Counted from the first letter of the stretch, positions 27,405-37,364 are shown. The stretch is DNA of 64,000 nt from Bacteroidales bacterium F22 (GCA_029541985.1 CP095414.1:2021001-2085000); one strand, 5' to 3'. Notes: generated by a model from the sequence alone, not told the origin. Translations and numbers: made by a program.

Positions 27405-28739
27405 CTAGCGACCTAGTAGAGTCTTTTCTGCACGTTCTACTTGTTCAAAATGGAACTTCTGGAGTATGTCATCCATAAGTACGTCAACTTCGTCCTGGCA
27501 AGGTTTTCCCGTACTCCCTTCGTGTGTATGCTCAATTTCTCGATTAGGTGTGAAATGGCCAGCTTCTATTTCTAATCCTACTTTTTTGTATGCATCTCTA
27601 AAAGGAACACCTTCAAGAACCAATCTGTTTACTTCCTCTACAGAGAACATTAAATCATATCTAGAATCTTCGACTATATCCTTTCTTACTTTTATCTTGT
27701 CCATTATATAGGTAGCCATCAATAGACAATCCTTCAACTCTTCAAATGCAGGAATAAATACTTCTTTGATTAATTGCAAGTCTCTAAAGTAACCTGACGG
27801 TAAATTATTTGCGATCATCATGATGGTCTGTGGGAGTGCTTGCAATTTATTGCATTTAGCACGAGTCAATTCAAATACGTCAGGATTCTTTTTATGAGGC
27901 ATGATGCTTGACCCTGTAGTACATTCACCGGGTAATTTGATGAAATTGAAATTTTGACTGTTATATAAGCATGCATCAAAAGCTAGCTTACTAATGGTTC
28001 CTGCTATGCCAGCAATAGCAAATGCTACAGTTCTTTCCATTTTACCACGTCCCATTTGGGCATAGACTACGTTATAGTTCATTCCGTCAAAACCCAATAA
28101 TTCGGTTGTTCTTGCTCTTTTAAGCGGGAAGGAACTACCGTATCCTGCTGCAGAGCCAAGTGGATTGCGATTGCATGTACGATAAGCTGCCTCAAGCATA
28201 CGTAAATCATCAACAAGGCCTTCTGCATAAGCTCCAAACCAAAGTCCGAAACTCGAAGGCATAGCAACTTGTAAGTGTGTATAACCTGGTAGCAGTACAT
28301 CCTGATACTTTCTGCTTTGTTTCTGAAGGGTGTCAAAAAGTCGTTTAGTGTCCTCTACTATCGTACGAATCTCTGAACGAGTATAAAGCTTCAAATCAAC
28401 TAGTACTTGGTCATTTCGTGACCGTCCGCTATGTATTTTCTTACCGATGTCACCCAGTTTCCGAGTGAGCATTAATTCCACTTGAGAATGAACATCTTCT
28501 ATTCCTTCTTCGATAACGAATTCTTTCAGTTCGCATTTCTTATATATCTCTTTTAGCTCTTGGAGTAAGACGGTTAGTTCTGAAGATTTAAGAAGTCCAA
28601 TCTCTTCAAGCATTGTAATATGGGCCATCGAACCCAGAATATCAAATGGTGCAAGGAATAAATCCAGTTCTCTGTCATGTCCTACCGTGAATTTTTCTAT
28701 TTCATCAGTCATTTGAACATTCTTTTCCCAAAGTTTCAT
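27405..28739 (-). CDS. argH: Argininosuccinate lyase
   Basis: 444 residues, taking the ATG at 28739 (MKLWEKNVQ), which matches relatives; another ATG lies at 28751. It splits argininosuccinate into arginine and fumarate, the last step of arginine synthesis. The fumarase-family signature GSSIMPHKKNPD holds the catalytic serine loop, and SGRSRNDQV near residue 100 binds substrate. A terminator hairpin ends only about 25 bases before the start, so expression may depend on readthrough or attenuation. The arginine pathway gene argF' is also in this window, at 50278. Confidence 0.95.
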   Translation of the reverse strand: MKLWEKNVQMTDEIEKFTVGHDRELDLFLAPFDILGSMAHITMLEEIGLLKSSELTVLLQELKEIYKKCELKEFVIEEGIEDVHSQVELMLTRKLGDIGKKIHSGRSRNDQVLVDLKLYTRSEIRTIVEDTKRLFDTLQKQSRKYQDVLLPGYTHLQVAMPSSFGLWFGAYAEGLVDDLRMLEAAYRTCNRNPLGSAAGYGSSFPLKRARTTELLGFDGMNYNVVYAQMGRGKMERTVAFAIAGIAGTISKLAFDACLYNSQNFNFIKLPGECTTGSSIMPHKKNPDVFELTRAKCNKLQALPQTIMMIANNLPSGYFRDLQLIKEVFIPAFEELKDCLLMATYIMDKIKVRKDIVEDSRYDLMFSVEEVNRLVLEGVPFRDAYKKVGLEIEAGHFTPNREIEHTHEGSTGKPCQDEVDVLMDDILQKFHFEQVERAEKTLLGR

Positions 28740-28763
28740 GCTTTTTTTCATTGTAATCTGGAT

Positions 28764-28800
28764 ATAAAAAAGCAGTATTGACTCATGTATCAATACTGCT
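28764..28800 (-). terminator. Terminator or attenuator directly before argH
   Basis: Minus strand: AGCAGTATTGA (28790-28800) pairs exactly with TCAATACTGCT (28771-28781), loop of 8, followed by TTTTTTAT. It follows the SRPBCC stop by 14 bases and lies 13-25 bases before the argH start. Confidence 0.85.
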
Positions 28801-28813
28801 AATGATTTATTTA

Positions 28814-29227
28814 CTAATTGTAAGGAATAACTGCTAGCATATCTGCAAGTTTCTCTACTCCTTCTTGCAAAGGTTTTGAGACCATGCCTTTTGTAAGCAT
28901 GTTAAGCTCTGCACCTATGGTTAGTTTCATCTTTGTCTGATTAGCTTCTTTTGGAAGCAATTGTATCCATAAGTTGAAAGCGATAGGCGATTTCTGTGAT
29001 GCAAATTTAATGTGCTTATTTTGTTCTTTTTCAACTATAGCTAATTGGATTTCACCAACAGGAGAGATAGAAAAGGAAAGCGTATCTTCTGTACATTTTA
29101 AATTATCTACTTTGCCCTCGGGGATACGGTCTTTTAAAGCCTCGATATTTGAGAGGTCTGATAATTTGTTATATACAGCAGAGATAGAAGCATTTACTGT
29201 CTTTACCTCACTTTCAAATTTTGTCAT
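28814..29227 (-). CDS. SRPBCC-fold protein, function unknown
   Basis: 137 residues. It begins MTKFESEVKTVNASISAVYN and has the pattern of a START/polyketide cyclase-like helix-grip fold: N-terminal strand, VYNKLSDLSNIEALKDR helices, a curved sheet, and a long C-terminal helix with PLQEGVEKLADML. No catalytic residues can be named; such proteins usually bind a lipid or other hydrophobic ligand. It sits between pyrE and argH, an order I recall from other Bacteroidales. Confidence 0.8.
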   Translation of the reverse strand: MTKFESEVKTVNASISAVYNKLSDLSNIEALKDRIPEGKVDNLKCTEDTLSFSISPVGEIQLAIVEKEQNKHIKFASQKSPIAFNLWIQLLPKEANQTKMKLTIGAELNMLTKGMVSKPLQEGVEKLADMLAVIPYN

Positions 29228-29256
29228 ATTATAATCTTATAGTTATTGAATGTATT

Positions 29257-29889
29257 TTATCTGTCCCATTCTGAAGGGTTCTTTCTCCATTCCTCGAGAG
29301 TACGAACGTCTAAATTGTCAATCTTACCTGTCGCATTAGCTACTTTAATTACAGCTTCATAGTTAGTAAGAGTTACCAATGGAACTTTGGCCTTTGCAAA
29401 GGCATCTATTGCTTGAGGAAAACCATAAGTAAACGCAGCAATCATACCTACAACGTCGCAGCCATCCATTCGGATAGCTTCTACAGCTTTTAAGCTGCTC
29501 ATACCAGTAGAAACTAAATCTTCAACGACGACTACTTTCATACCTGGTCTAAGTTCTCCCTCAATTAAGTTCTCCAGCCCATGGTCTTTGGGTTTCGAAC
29601 GTACATAAACAAATGGCAAATTAAGTAAATCTGCAACAAGAGCACCTTGAGCGATTGCTCCGGTTGCAACTCCTGCGACTGCATCAACTGTTCCAAATTG
29701 TTCGGAAATGACGCGACAAAGTTCAATTTTGATGAAAGTACGTAATTCTGGATACGAAAGTGTTTTTCGATTATCGCAGTAAAATGGGGATTTCCAGCCA
29801 GACGCCCAAGTAAAAGGGTTTGCTGGTTGTAGTTTGATCGCTTTTACTTTAAGCAGCTTTTCAGCAAAAATTTCTTCTAGTTTTTTCAT
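29257..29889 (-). CDS. pyrE: Orotate phosphoribosyltransferase
   Basis: 210 residues from the ATG at 29889 (MKKLEEIFAEKLLKVKAIKL); an ATG two codons upstream is also possible. It makes orotidine monophosphate from orotate and PRPP in pyrimidine synthesis. FYCDNRKTLSYPELR is near residue 36, and the PRPP motif VVVVEDLVSTGMSS near 115. It is in an operon 35 bases after recX. Confidence 0.97.
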   Translation of the reverse strand: MKKLEEIFAEKLLKVKAIKLQPANPFTWASGWKSPFYCDNRKTLSYPELRTFIKIELCRVISEQFGTVDAVAGVATGAIAQGALVADLLNLPFVYVRSKPKDHGLENLIEGELRPGMKVVVVEDLVSTGMSSLKAVEAIRMDGCDVVGMIAAFTYGFPQAIDAFAKAKVPLVTLTNYEAVIKVANATGKIDNLDVRTLEEWRKNPSEWDR

Positions 29890-29930
29890 TGTCATCTATT
29901 TTATGAGTTATCCGTCGTTCAATTCGACCG

Positions 29931-30479
29931 CTAAGATACTGGTTTTTCAGTGCTTTTTCCCTCTAATAAGCCATTTTTTTCAATATGTTGTACAACAATA
30001 TCGAACTCATAACCCCTTGCAGTAGCAAACCGTATGAGTTTTTGTTTACGTTCATACATGTCTTTTCCTTTAATTGAAGGCCATTTTTTCTCCAGAATGT
30101 AATCTAAATTTTTTCTATAAGTTTCGTCATCGAAATCATCCAGTAGAGGGCTGTAAATATCTTCTTTGATTTTTTTTACTCGGAGATGCATCGTGATTTT
30201 AATTTTACCCCAACGGTTATAAATGATTTTCTCTCGAATATAGCTCGAGGCATATCTAGAGTCATCAATAAATTGCTCTTTCTTAAGTCTTTTGATGATT
30301 TCATCTATTGATTCTTGGTCATCTAATCCCCATGAGGTTAGTTTGTCTATAACTTCATGGGTGCAGTGTTCAGCTCGAGAGCAATAGTACATTGCTTTGT
30401 CCAATGCTTTTTCCTTGCTGATACTTTTTGGCTTTCTCTGATGATAGCTATCAGTGTCATATGATTTATATTTTCCCAT
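29931..30479 (-). CDS. recX: Regulatory protein RecX
   Basis: 182-residue, helix-rich RecA modulator built of three-helix repeats. Visible are ALDKAMYYCSRAEHCTHEVI (near 24-43), LKKEQFIDDSRYASSYIREK (near 74-93) and RWGKIKITMHLR. A C-terminal tail of about 20 residues is not conserved. Starts 3 bases after the prmC stop; no recA nearby. Confidence 0.93.
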   Translation of the reverse strand: MGKYKSYDTDSYHQRKPKSISKEKALDKAMYYCSRAEHCTHEVIDKLTSWGLDDQESIDEIIKRLKKEQFIDDSRYASSYIREKIIYNRWGKIKITMHLRVKKIKEDIYSPLLDDFDDETYRKNLDYILEKKWPSIKGKDMYERKQKLIRFATARGYEFDIVVQHIEKNGLLEGKSTEKPVS

Positions 30480-30482
30480 TTG

Positions 30483-31349
30483 TTATCCCTTTTGTGCTAT
30501 TATCATTCGGTCGTTATCAAATAAATCTTTTACAAGTGAAACATGACAATATCCCATTTCTTCTAGAAGTAATTTCGTATCAGAACCGTATCTCTGATTG
30601 ATTTCAAAAAATAATTTTCCTCCTTTGGAAAGTAGTTCTTTACTGTGATTCCCGATTTTACGATAAAAAAGAAGGGGGTCATTCTCTTCAACAAACAATG
30701 CAAGGTGTGGCTCATATTTGACTACATTGTCATCGAGCTGTTCCTTATTACCTATGTAGGGTGGGTTGCTAACGATGATATCCCATTTTGAGAATAGACC
30801 GTAATTTTGAGAGTCCAGTTTCCCCGCTAAGATATCCTGTTTGTAAAAGTCAACTTCAACGGCACATGACTGTGCATTCTTTTTGGCTAAAACTAGGGCT
30901 GAATCTGAAATATCTAGAGCTGATAATTGAGCTTGAGGAAAACGAGCAGCTAGCGCAATCGCTATAGCTCCACTTCCTGTACCAATATCAAGAATCTTTA
31001 AATCCTTTTCGGAATCCCTATTTTGAGTAATATCCCTTTCTATTAAGCTAACTAATTCTTCTGTTTCAGGTCTAGGAATCAAGACCTTTTTGTTGACCGT
31101 TAAGCGATGTCCACAAAAATAAGTGTATCCGAGTACATACTGAATAGGTTCTGAATTGCCTAATCTATAGAGCATTTCATCAAAGACTTCTCGCTGTTGT
31201 GCAGATAATTTCGTATCTTTGTCACAGTAATAGTCTAGGTCAGATATAGCTAGCCAACTTGTCAAAAGTAGGCGTTGTATCGATTGAATTTCTCTTGGGG
31301 AATAAAGATTTTGTAATACATTTCTAATTTCTTCTTTTAGCTTTTTCAT
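30483..31349 (-). CDS. prmC: Release factor N5-glutamine methyltransferase
   Basis: 288 residues. It methylates the GGQ glutamine of RF1 and RF2. N-terminal helical domain, then the SAM-binding motif DIGTGSGAIAIALA (near 124-137) and the catalytic NPPY in VSNPPYIG (near 190). First gene of the prmC-recX-pyrE-SRPBCC run. Its promoter -7 box ends only 5 bases before the ATG, so the transcript is leaderless or nearly so. Confidence 0.96.
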   Translation of the reverse strand: MKKLKEEIRNVLQNLYSPREIQSIQRLLLTSWLAISDLDYYCDKDTKLSAQQREVFDEMLYRLGNSEPIQYVLGYTYFCGHRLTVNKKVLIPRPETEELVSLIERDITQNRDSEKDLKILDIGTGSGAIAIALAARFPQAQLSALDISDSALVLAKKNAQSCAVEVDFYKQDILAGKLDSQNYGLFSKWDIIVSNPPYIGNKEQLDDNVVKYEPHLALFVEENDPLLFYRKIGNHSKELLSKGGKLFFEINQRYGSDTKLLLEEMGYCHVSLVKDLFDNDRMIIAQKG

Positions 31350-31354
31350 TTGTG

Positions 31355-31385
31355 CAAAGGTAATGATTGCAAGTGATTACACCAA
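31355..31385 (-). promoter_or_regulatory. Promoter of prmC operon, start-codon proximal
   Basis: Minus strand: TTG (31383-31385), 20 bases, TACCTTTG (31355-31362). The ATG begins at 31349, so transcription would start at or next to the start codon. Confidence 0.75.
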
Positions 31386-31433
31386 GGAGACTTCTAGCTA
31401 TACTCATTGAAATCTCTTAATATAACGGAAAAT

Positions 31434-32441
31434 ATGGAAACTGGTCTTTCTGACGAACAATATATGTCTCGTTGTCTAACTTTGGCGGCACATGGTCGCC
31501 GTAGTTGTGCACCCAATCCTATGGTCGGCGCTGTAATCGTATGTAACGGAAAAATTATAGGAGAAGGATATCACATCCGAGCAGGTGAACCTCATGCAGA
31601 AGTAAATGCGATAAATGCGGTAAAAGATAAATCCTTGCTCAAGGATTCCACTATATACGTCAGTTTAGAACCTTGTTCTCATTATGGCCGAACTCCTCCT
31701 TGTGCTGAATTAATCATCAAGATGGGTATTCCTCGAGTAGTTGTTGGTTGTCAAGATCCGTTTCCTGAGGTTTCTGGTAGAGGTATCCGAATGCTTAGAG
31801 CTAAAGGTATCGATGTGAAAGTTGGTGTCCTGGAAGCTCAGTGTCTTTACCTTAATCGTCGGTTTATTACTTTTTTTACTAAGAACCGTCCGTATGTGAC
31901 ACTCAAATGGGCCCAATCGCAAGATGGATTTATTGATCGAAAACGAGAAGTAAATGAATCTGCTTCAGTGATATCGACCAAACGATCTTCTTTACTGAGT
32001 CATAAGCATCGAACTGAAAATCAGGCTATTTTAGTAGGTAAGAACACTGTTTTGATGGACAATCCATCTTTGACAGCCCGTTTGTGGTACGGAACAAACC
32101 CCGTGCCTATTGTTCTGGGGGATAAAAGGACACTACCTAAATCACTAATCCTTATGCAGCCTAATTCTTCCGAAACTCCATCGGCTCTTTTCTATGGTCG
32201 GCAGTCAATGCCCCAATTGATGGAATCGCTATATGCTAACAGAATTCAGACTTTGCTAGTCGAAGGAGGTACTAAAATTCATCAATGGTTTTTTTTATCA
32301 GATTGTTGGGATGAAGCTTGGATTGAAATATCTCCTTTGATTCTTCATCAAGGTGTAGAGGCTCCAATTCTTCCAACAAATGTAAAAAAAGAGATTTCTT
32401 CATCGATGGGGGCCAAATATTTACATATTATACGCATATAA
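31434..32441 (+). CDS. ribD: Bifunctional riboflavin deaminase/reductase
   Basis: 335 residues from the ATG at 31434; an upstream TTG at 31407 would add nine residues. It performs the second and third steps of riboflavin synthesis. The N-terminal deaminase has the zinc ligands in PHAEVNAI and EPCSHYGRTPPC. The C-terminal reductase starts at FFTKNRPYVTLKWAQSQDGF and ends with LLVEGGTKIHQWFF. Divergent from prmC; no clear promoter element on this strand. No other rib gene is nearby. Confidence 0.95.
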   Translation: METGLSDEQYMSRCLTLAAHGRRSCAPNPMVGAVIVCNGKIIGEGYHIRAGEPHAEVNAINAVKDKSLLKDSTIYVSLEPCSHYGRTPPCAELIIKMGIPRVVVGCQDPFPEVSGRGIRMLRAKGIDVKVGVLEAQCLYLNRRFITFFTKNRPYVTLKWAQSQDGFIDRKREVNESASVISTKRSSLLSHKHRTENQAILVGKNTVLMDNPSLTARLWYGTNPVPIVLGDKRTLPKSLILMQPNSSETPSALFYGRQSMPQLMESLYANRIQTLLVEGGTKIHQWFFLSDCWDEAWIEISPLILHQGVEAPILPTNVKKEISSSMGAKYLHIIRI

Positions 32442-32506
32442 ACAGCTTTTACCTATAAATTATTATAATAAACACTCATATAGTGGGATGGTTTGGATTT
32501 TGTTCC

Positions 32507-32514
32507 TATTTTTG
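32507..32514 (+). promoter_or_regulatory. -7 box before the DUF6242 gene
   Basis: TATTTTTG fits TAnnTTTG, 35 bases before the ATG. No -33 TTTG at the right distance. Confidence 0.5.
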
Positions 32515-32549
32515 CAACTCTAAGAATTTAGTAAGAAATCATATTTACA

Positions 32550-33827
32550 ATGAAAATAAAGCAATTTACAGCATTTCTTTGTTTTGCTCTTTTGGGGCTT
32601 ACAGTGGTTAGTTGTCTGGATAGTGACACTACAGAAACTGAATATTCTCAATATGCAGTAGTCACTTCCTTTAGTTTGGATAGTGCTAAACTTGGAGGTT
32701 TAAATCCGAAATTCACAATAGACCAGAAAAATCAGCTCATATTTAATCTCGATTCTCTTCCACACAGTGTAGCTGATTCTCTAGATCAAATATTAGTGAC
32801 TATGACTACTAATGGTTACGTAGCGACTCTGGATGATGATTATTTGGACCTCACAGATTCTTTAGACTTATCGAATACGATGGATACCCCATTTCAATTC
32901 CAAGCCTATTCTCCAGGTTTAAATCTCAAAAAAACTTATTCTGTAATAGTCAATGTACATAAGCAAGTGGCTGACTCTTTGCATTGGACTAAGATGACAG
33001 ACTCATTTAGTAATGCCACGGTAACTGATCCGATAGAGGGAGTTGAACTAAATAGTGTTCTCCATGTTTATACCGCAGGAGGTATGCATTATAGCAGTGA
33101 CGATGCTATTAATTGGACAGCTTCTTCCCTTACAGGATGGCCAATGAATGCGGTAATCACTTCAATTCGTTCCTTTAATGATATGCTGTACGTTGTCGAT
33201 GATTCTGGAATGATATATACTTCAACTGATGGAATCGTTTGGAATGCTAAAACAGTTGAATATCCTGTGCAGGAGATACTTGTAGCTTTACCAACTAAAT
33301 TGGCTTTGGTTATTGATCTGTCTGGAATAAATACCTTTGCTACTCTAGATGCCTCAAATGTATTGACAATTGGAGATGCTGTCGATGCTGGTTTCCCAAC
33401 AGAAAACATAAATGGTGATATCTTCCAAAATAAAATAGGGCAAGATAAAGCTATTATCATTGGTGATGCGGCTGAAGATGATGAATATCTTACACCATGG
33501 TACACTTTCGATGGCTTGTCTTGGGCTTCATCAGAGACTAGGGTGACATCATTGAAATTGCCAGTAATGGATAAACCAAGTATCTTCTATACTGATGATC
33601 GATTTTTGGCTTTTGGTCAAGCAATGGATTCAATCTATTCATCTGAAGAAAGTCTTACTTGGACTAAAGCAACGAAATTAATTGTTTTTCCTGAAGAGAT
33701 GAATACAACTTCTACGTATGCTTTTATCCGAGGTGAAAATAATTTCTATTATATCATTCATCCTGCTACTGATGGTCAATCAGACCAGGTATATCGCGGC
33801 CGTATAAATAAATATGGTTTTAAGTAG
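32550..33827 (+). CDS. Lipoprotein with Asp-box beta-propeller, DUF6242-like
   Basis: 425 residues. Lipoprotein signal ending LTVVSC, with the lipidated cysteine at 22 followed by LDSDTTETE, an acidic run that in Bacteroidetes can send lipoproteins to the surface. An N-terminal domain of about 115 residues is followed by repeats of Asp-box type: [31 protein letters not shown], spaced as in a sialidase-like propeller. Function unknown. It precedes uppS by 17 bases and bamA next, so it may belong to envelope assembly. Family name given from memory of Bacteroidales neighbours. Confidence 0.75.
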   Translation: MKIKQFTAFLCFALLGLTVVSCLDSDTTETEYSQYAVVTSFSLDSAKLGGLNPKFTIDQKNQLIFNLDSLPHSVADSLDQILVTMTTNGYVATLDDDYLDLTDSLDLSNTMDTPFQFQAYSPGLNLKKTYSVIVNVHKQVADSLHWTKMTDSFSNATVTDPIEGVELNSVLHVYTAGGMHYSSDDAINWTASSLTGWPMNAVITSIRSFNDMLYVVDDSGMIYTSTDGIVWNAKTVEYPVQEILVALPTKLALVIDLSGINTFATLDASNVLTIGDAVDAGFPTENINGDIFQNKIGQDKAIIIGDAAEDDEYLTPWYTFDGLSWASSETRVTSLKLPVMDKPSIFYTDDRFLAFGQAMDSIYSSEESLTWTKATKLIVFPEEMNTTSTYAFIRGENNFYYIIHPATDGQSDQVYRGRINKYGFK

Positions 33828-33844
33828 GACAAAATAGATTTGAT

Positions 33845-34582
33845 ATGACAATTCTAAAGATTGACGAAACAAATATACCAAAGCATGTTGCTATCGTTAT
33901 GGATGGTAACGGTCGCTGGGCAAAAACGCGAAATCTTGAACGGACTGTTGGTCATCAAGAGGGAATCGAATCCGTAAGAGAAGTAGCAGAATCTGCAGCT
34001 CGTATAGGTGTTCGATATCTAACATTGTATACTTTCTCAATGGAAAATTGGAATCGACCAATGGAGGAGGTTTCTGCACTGATGGGACTGTTGATGACTG
34101 AACTAAATGATAAAATATTCAAAAAGAATAACATTCGTTTTGAAACTATAGGTGATTTAAGTCGATTACCAAAATCGATACAAGAGCAGATTCAGTCTGT
34201 TAAAGACTCTACAGCGACGTTTAGTCGTATGACTCTCGTATTAGCATTAAGTTACTCTTCTCGTTGGGAGATAACCAATGCAGCAAAAAAAATAGCTGCA
34301 GAAGTAGCAGCTGGAACATTACTACCTGAACAAGTAGATGAAACTTGTATTAGCAATCATTTGGGAACCTATTTTATGCCTGACCCAGACTTATTAATTC
34401 GTACTGGGGGAAATCTTAGATTGAGCAACTATTTATTGTGGCAATCTGCTTATACCGAATTCTATTTTAGTGATACATATTGGCCTGACTTCCGCGAAGC
34501 ACAATTCTGCGAAGCCATCGTTGATTATCAACAAAGAGAACGTCGGTTTGGCAAAATATCGGAACAGATACAAAAATCATAA
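33845..34582 (+). CDS. uppS: Isoprenyl (undecaprenyl diphosphate) synthase
   Basis: 245-residue cis-prenyltransferase that makes the C55 carrier lipid for peptidoglycan and O-antigen. [16 protein letters not shown] with catalytic Asp20, [13 protein letters not shown] near 60, and [20 protein letters not shown] near 180 match the family. Between a lipoprotein gene and bamA, in an envelope operon. Confidence 0.97.
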   Translation: MTILKIDETNIPKHVAIVMDGNGRWAKTRNLERTVGHQEGIESVREVAESAARIGVRYLTLYTFSMENWNRPMEEVSALMGLLMTELNDKIFKKNNIRFETIGDLSRLPKSIQEQIQSVKDSTATFSRMTLVLALSYSSRWEITNAAKKIAAEVAAGTLLPEQVDETCISNHLGTYFMPDPDLLIRTGGNLRLSNYLLWQSAYTEFYFSDTYWPDFREAQFCEAIVDYQQRERRFGKISEQIQKS

Positions 34583-34588
34583 TTGATT

Positions 34589-37264
34589 ATGAATACCATT
34601 AAATATATGAGATCTTACATTGCATTTGCAATATGTCTATGTTGTATGACATTAATATCTACGCAGACCTTTGCACAGAAGAACAACAAAACGCCTGAGT
34701 CTACATTGCAAAGTAGTGAAGATAGTGCAGATAAGCCAGTCATTCTGTATTCGGGTACTCCTCGACAGTATACTATAGCAGATATTCAAGTCGAAGGTGG
34801 AGGAGACTATGATGATTATGTTTTGATAGGTCTATCAGGATTAGTGGTAGGAGAAAAGATACGTGTCCCTGGAGATGACATAACTAAAGCACTAAAGAGA
34901 TATTGGCGTCATGGATTGTTCAGTGATGTGAAGATTACTGCAGAGAAAATCAAAGACGATAAGATTTGGCTGAAGATTTGGCTGAAGCAACGTCCTCGTA
35001 TTTCTAAAATTACCTATCACGGAGCAAAGAAAAGTGATAGGGAAGATTTGCAACTCAAATTGGGATTAGTTGAAGGTAATCAGATTACTCCTAATCTAAT
35101 GAATCGTGCTAAAATCCTAATCAAAAAACATTATGATGAGAAAGGATATAAAAATGCAGAAGTCATAATTAATCAAAAGGAAGATAAATCAAGAGCTGGC
35201 TATGAACTTGTCGATATTTATATTGACCGTAAAGATCGTGTCAAAGTTAAGCATATCTATATTACTGGTAATGAGGCTTTATCTGCTGGTAAAATAAAAC
35301 GGACAATGAAGAAAACCAATGAAAAGGGGAAACTTCGAAATTTGTTCCGTACTAAGAAATTTGTGGAAGAGGAATATGACAATGATAAAGATTTAGTTAT
35401 CTCTAAGTATAACTCACTTGGCTACCGTGACGCTCGTATTGTCTCTGATAGCGTGGTCAAATATGATGACAAATCAGTAGATGTATTTCTCAAGATTGAA
35501 GAAGGTAAGAAATACTATCTTCGTAATATCTCTTGGGTTGGAAATACTAAATATACTGCTGACCAACTAGCACAAATTCTCAAGATGAGAAAAGGGGATG
35601 TTTACAACCAGAAACTTTTGGATGAAAGATTGACTTCTGATGACGATGCGATTGGAAACTTGTATTACAATAACGGTTATCTATTTTATAATTTACAGCC
35701 TGTCGAAGTAAACATAGATGGAGATTCTATTGACTTGGAAATGCGTATATATGAAGGTCAGCCTGCTAAAATAAATAAAGTCACCATCAGTGGTAACGAC
35801 AATGTCTATGAGAATGTGGTTCGTCGTGAGTTACGTGTTAAGCCTGGACAGCTATTTTCAAAAGAAGATATCATGCGTTCAGCACGTGAAATCTCTCAAA
35901 TGGGACACTTTGACCCTGAGAAAGTTCAACCTGATATTAGTCCTAATCCAGAGGATGGAACAGTAGATATAGGATGGCCTTTGGTGTCAAAATCAAACGA
36001 CCAGATAGAATTCTCAGCTGGTTGGGGACAGACAGGAGTAATCGGAAAGCTAAGTCTGAAATTCACTAACTTCTCAATGGCAAATCTATTTCATCCTGGA
36101 AAGAACCATCGTGGTATCTTACCTAGAGGAGATGGACAGACTATGACTATCTCAGGCCAGACAAACGCTAAGTACTATCAGTCGTATAGCATTAGTTTCA
36201 TGGATCCATGGTTTGGTGGTAAACGACCAAACTCACTATCTGTATCCGCATTCTATTCTCGTCAAACTGATATAAACAGTAGCTATTACTCATCTAGTGC
36301 TTATAATAGCTCTTATAGCAACTATTATAGTGGTTATGGTGGCTATGGTAGTTATGGTAGCAGTAATAATAACTACGAGAATTATTATGACCCTGATAAA
36401 TCGATACAAATGTATGGCCTATCCGTAGGGTGGGGTAAAAGATTAAATTGGCCAGATGATTATTTCACTTTGTCTACCGAGTTAGCTTATCAGCATTATA
36501 TTATGAAGGATTGGTTGTACTTCCCTGTTACCAATGGAGAGAGTAATAAGATTAGTCTTGGCATTACTTTAGCACGTAACTCGACTGATAATCCAATATT
36601 CCCTCGTAGAGGTTCAGATGTATCGTTCTCTGTCAGTTTCACGCCTCCTTATTCATTGTTTGACGGTGTGGATTACTCAAAATATAATATCTACAATACA
36701 TCAGATATGAATAAGATGCATAAATGGATTGAATATCATAAATGGAAATTTAAATCAAGTACTTATACCCCATTGACTTCTGGAACTAAATGCTTTGTAC
36801 TTCGTACACGTGCCGATTTCGGATTGTTAGGTAGTTACGATAGTTATAAACGTTCACCGTTCGAAACATTTGATGTCGGTGGTGATGGTATGACAGGATA
36901 CTCTAGCTATGCTACAGAAAGTGTGGGTCTCCGTGGTTATGATAACTCTTCATTGACTAGTACATTATCAGGAAGCCAAGGTTATGCTTATTCTCGTATG
37001 ACTCTTGAATTGCGTTATCCTTTGATGTTAGAGACAAGTACTACCATTTATGCATTAGCTTTTCTTGAAGGAGGTAATGCTTGGAGTCAGATTTCTGATT
37101 TCAATCCATTCGAGATGAAAAGATCAGCTGGTATTGGAGTTCGTATATATCTTCCAATGATTGGTATGATGGGAATTGATTGGGCTTATGGATTTGATGA
37201 TGTAAATGGTTCAGACCAATATAGTGGTAGTCACTTCCATTTTGTATTAGGTCAGGAGTTCTAG
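34589..37264 (+). CDS. bamA: Outer membrane protein assembly factor BamA
   Basis: 891 residues from the ATG at 34589. Signal peptide to about residue 30 (TFAQ). Five POTRA domains span about 55-445 (first IADIQVEGGGDYDDYVLIG), then a 16-strand barrel ending HFHFVLGQEF with the terminal phenylalanine. It inserts barrel proteins into the outer membrane. Within the barrel, near residues 563-602, there is a loop made almost only of Tyr, Ser, Asn and Gly, probably extracellular. Starts 6 bases after uppS; the Skp-like chaperone gene follows. Confidence 0.96.
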   Translation: MNTIKYMRSYIAFAICLCCMTLISTQTFAQKNNKTPESTLQSSEDSADKPVILYSGTPRQYTIADIQVEGGGDYDDYVLIGLSGLVVGEKIRVPGDDITKALKRYWRHGLFSDVKITAEKIKDDKIWLKIWLKQRPRISKITYHGAKKSDREDLQLKLGLVEGNQITPNLMNRAKILIKKHYDEKGYKNAEVIINQKEDKSRAGYELVDIYIDRKDRVKVKHIYITGNEALSAGKIKRTMKKTNEKGKLRNLFRTKKFVEEEYDNDKDLVISKYNSLGYRDARIVSDSVVKYDDKSVDVFLKIEEGKKYYLRNISWVGNTKYTADQLAQILKMRKGDVYNQKLLDERLTSDDDAIGNLYYNNGYLFYNLQPVEVNIDGDSIDLEMRIYEGQPAKINKVTISGNDNVYENVVRRELRVKPGQLFSKEDIMRSAREISQMGHFDPEKVQPDISPNPEDGTVDIGWPLVSKSNDQIEFSAGWGQTGVIGKLSLKFTNFSMANLFHPGKNHRGILPRGDGQTMTISGQTNAKYYQSYSISFMDPWFGGKRPNSLSVSAFYSRQTDINSSYYSSSAYNSSYSNYYSGYGGYGSYGSSNNNYENYYDPDKSIQMYGLSVGWGKRLNWPDDYFTLSTELAYQHYIMKDWLYFPVTNGESNKISLGITLARNSTDNPIFPRRGSDVSFSVSFTPPYSLFDGVDYSKYNIYNTSDMNKMHKWIEYHKWKFKSSTYTPLTSGTKCFVLRTRADFGLLGSYDSYKRSPFETFDVGGDGMTGYSSYATESVGLRGYDNSSLTSTLSGSQGYAYSRMTLELRYPLMLETSTTIYALAFLEGGNAWSQISDFNPFEMKRSAGIGVRIYLPMIGMMGIDWAYGFDDVNGSDQYSGSHFHFVLGQEF

Positions 37265-37364
37265 TTAATGATTGGGAAAATAATAGCAAATTCAAATTAA
37301 TTAATTACATTTGTATATGTATACGCCGCAGAAGTGAGGGTATATCTATCGAAATGAAAAGCTT

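Noticed and set aside
33089..33505. 138-codon minus-strand open frame in the DUF6242 gene
   Set aside because: Composition is that of a reversed coding strand, and the plus gene has a signal peptide and repeats.
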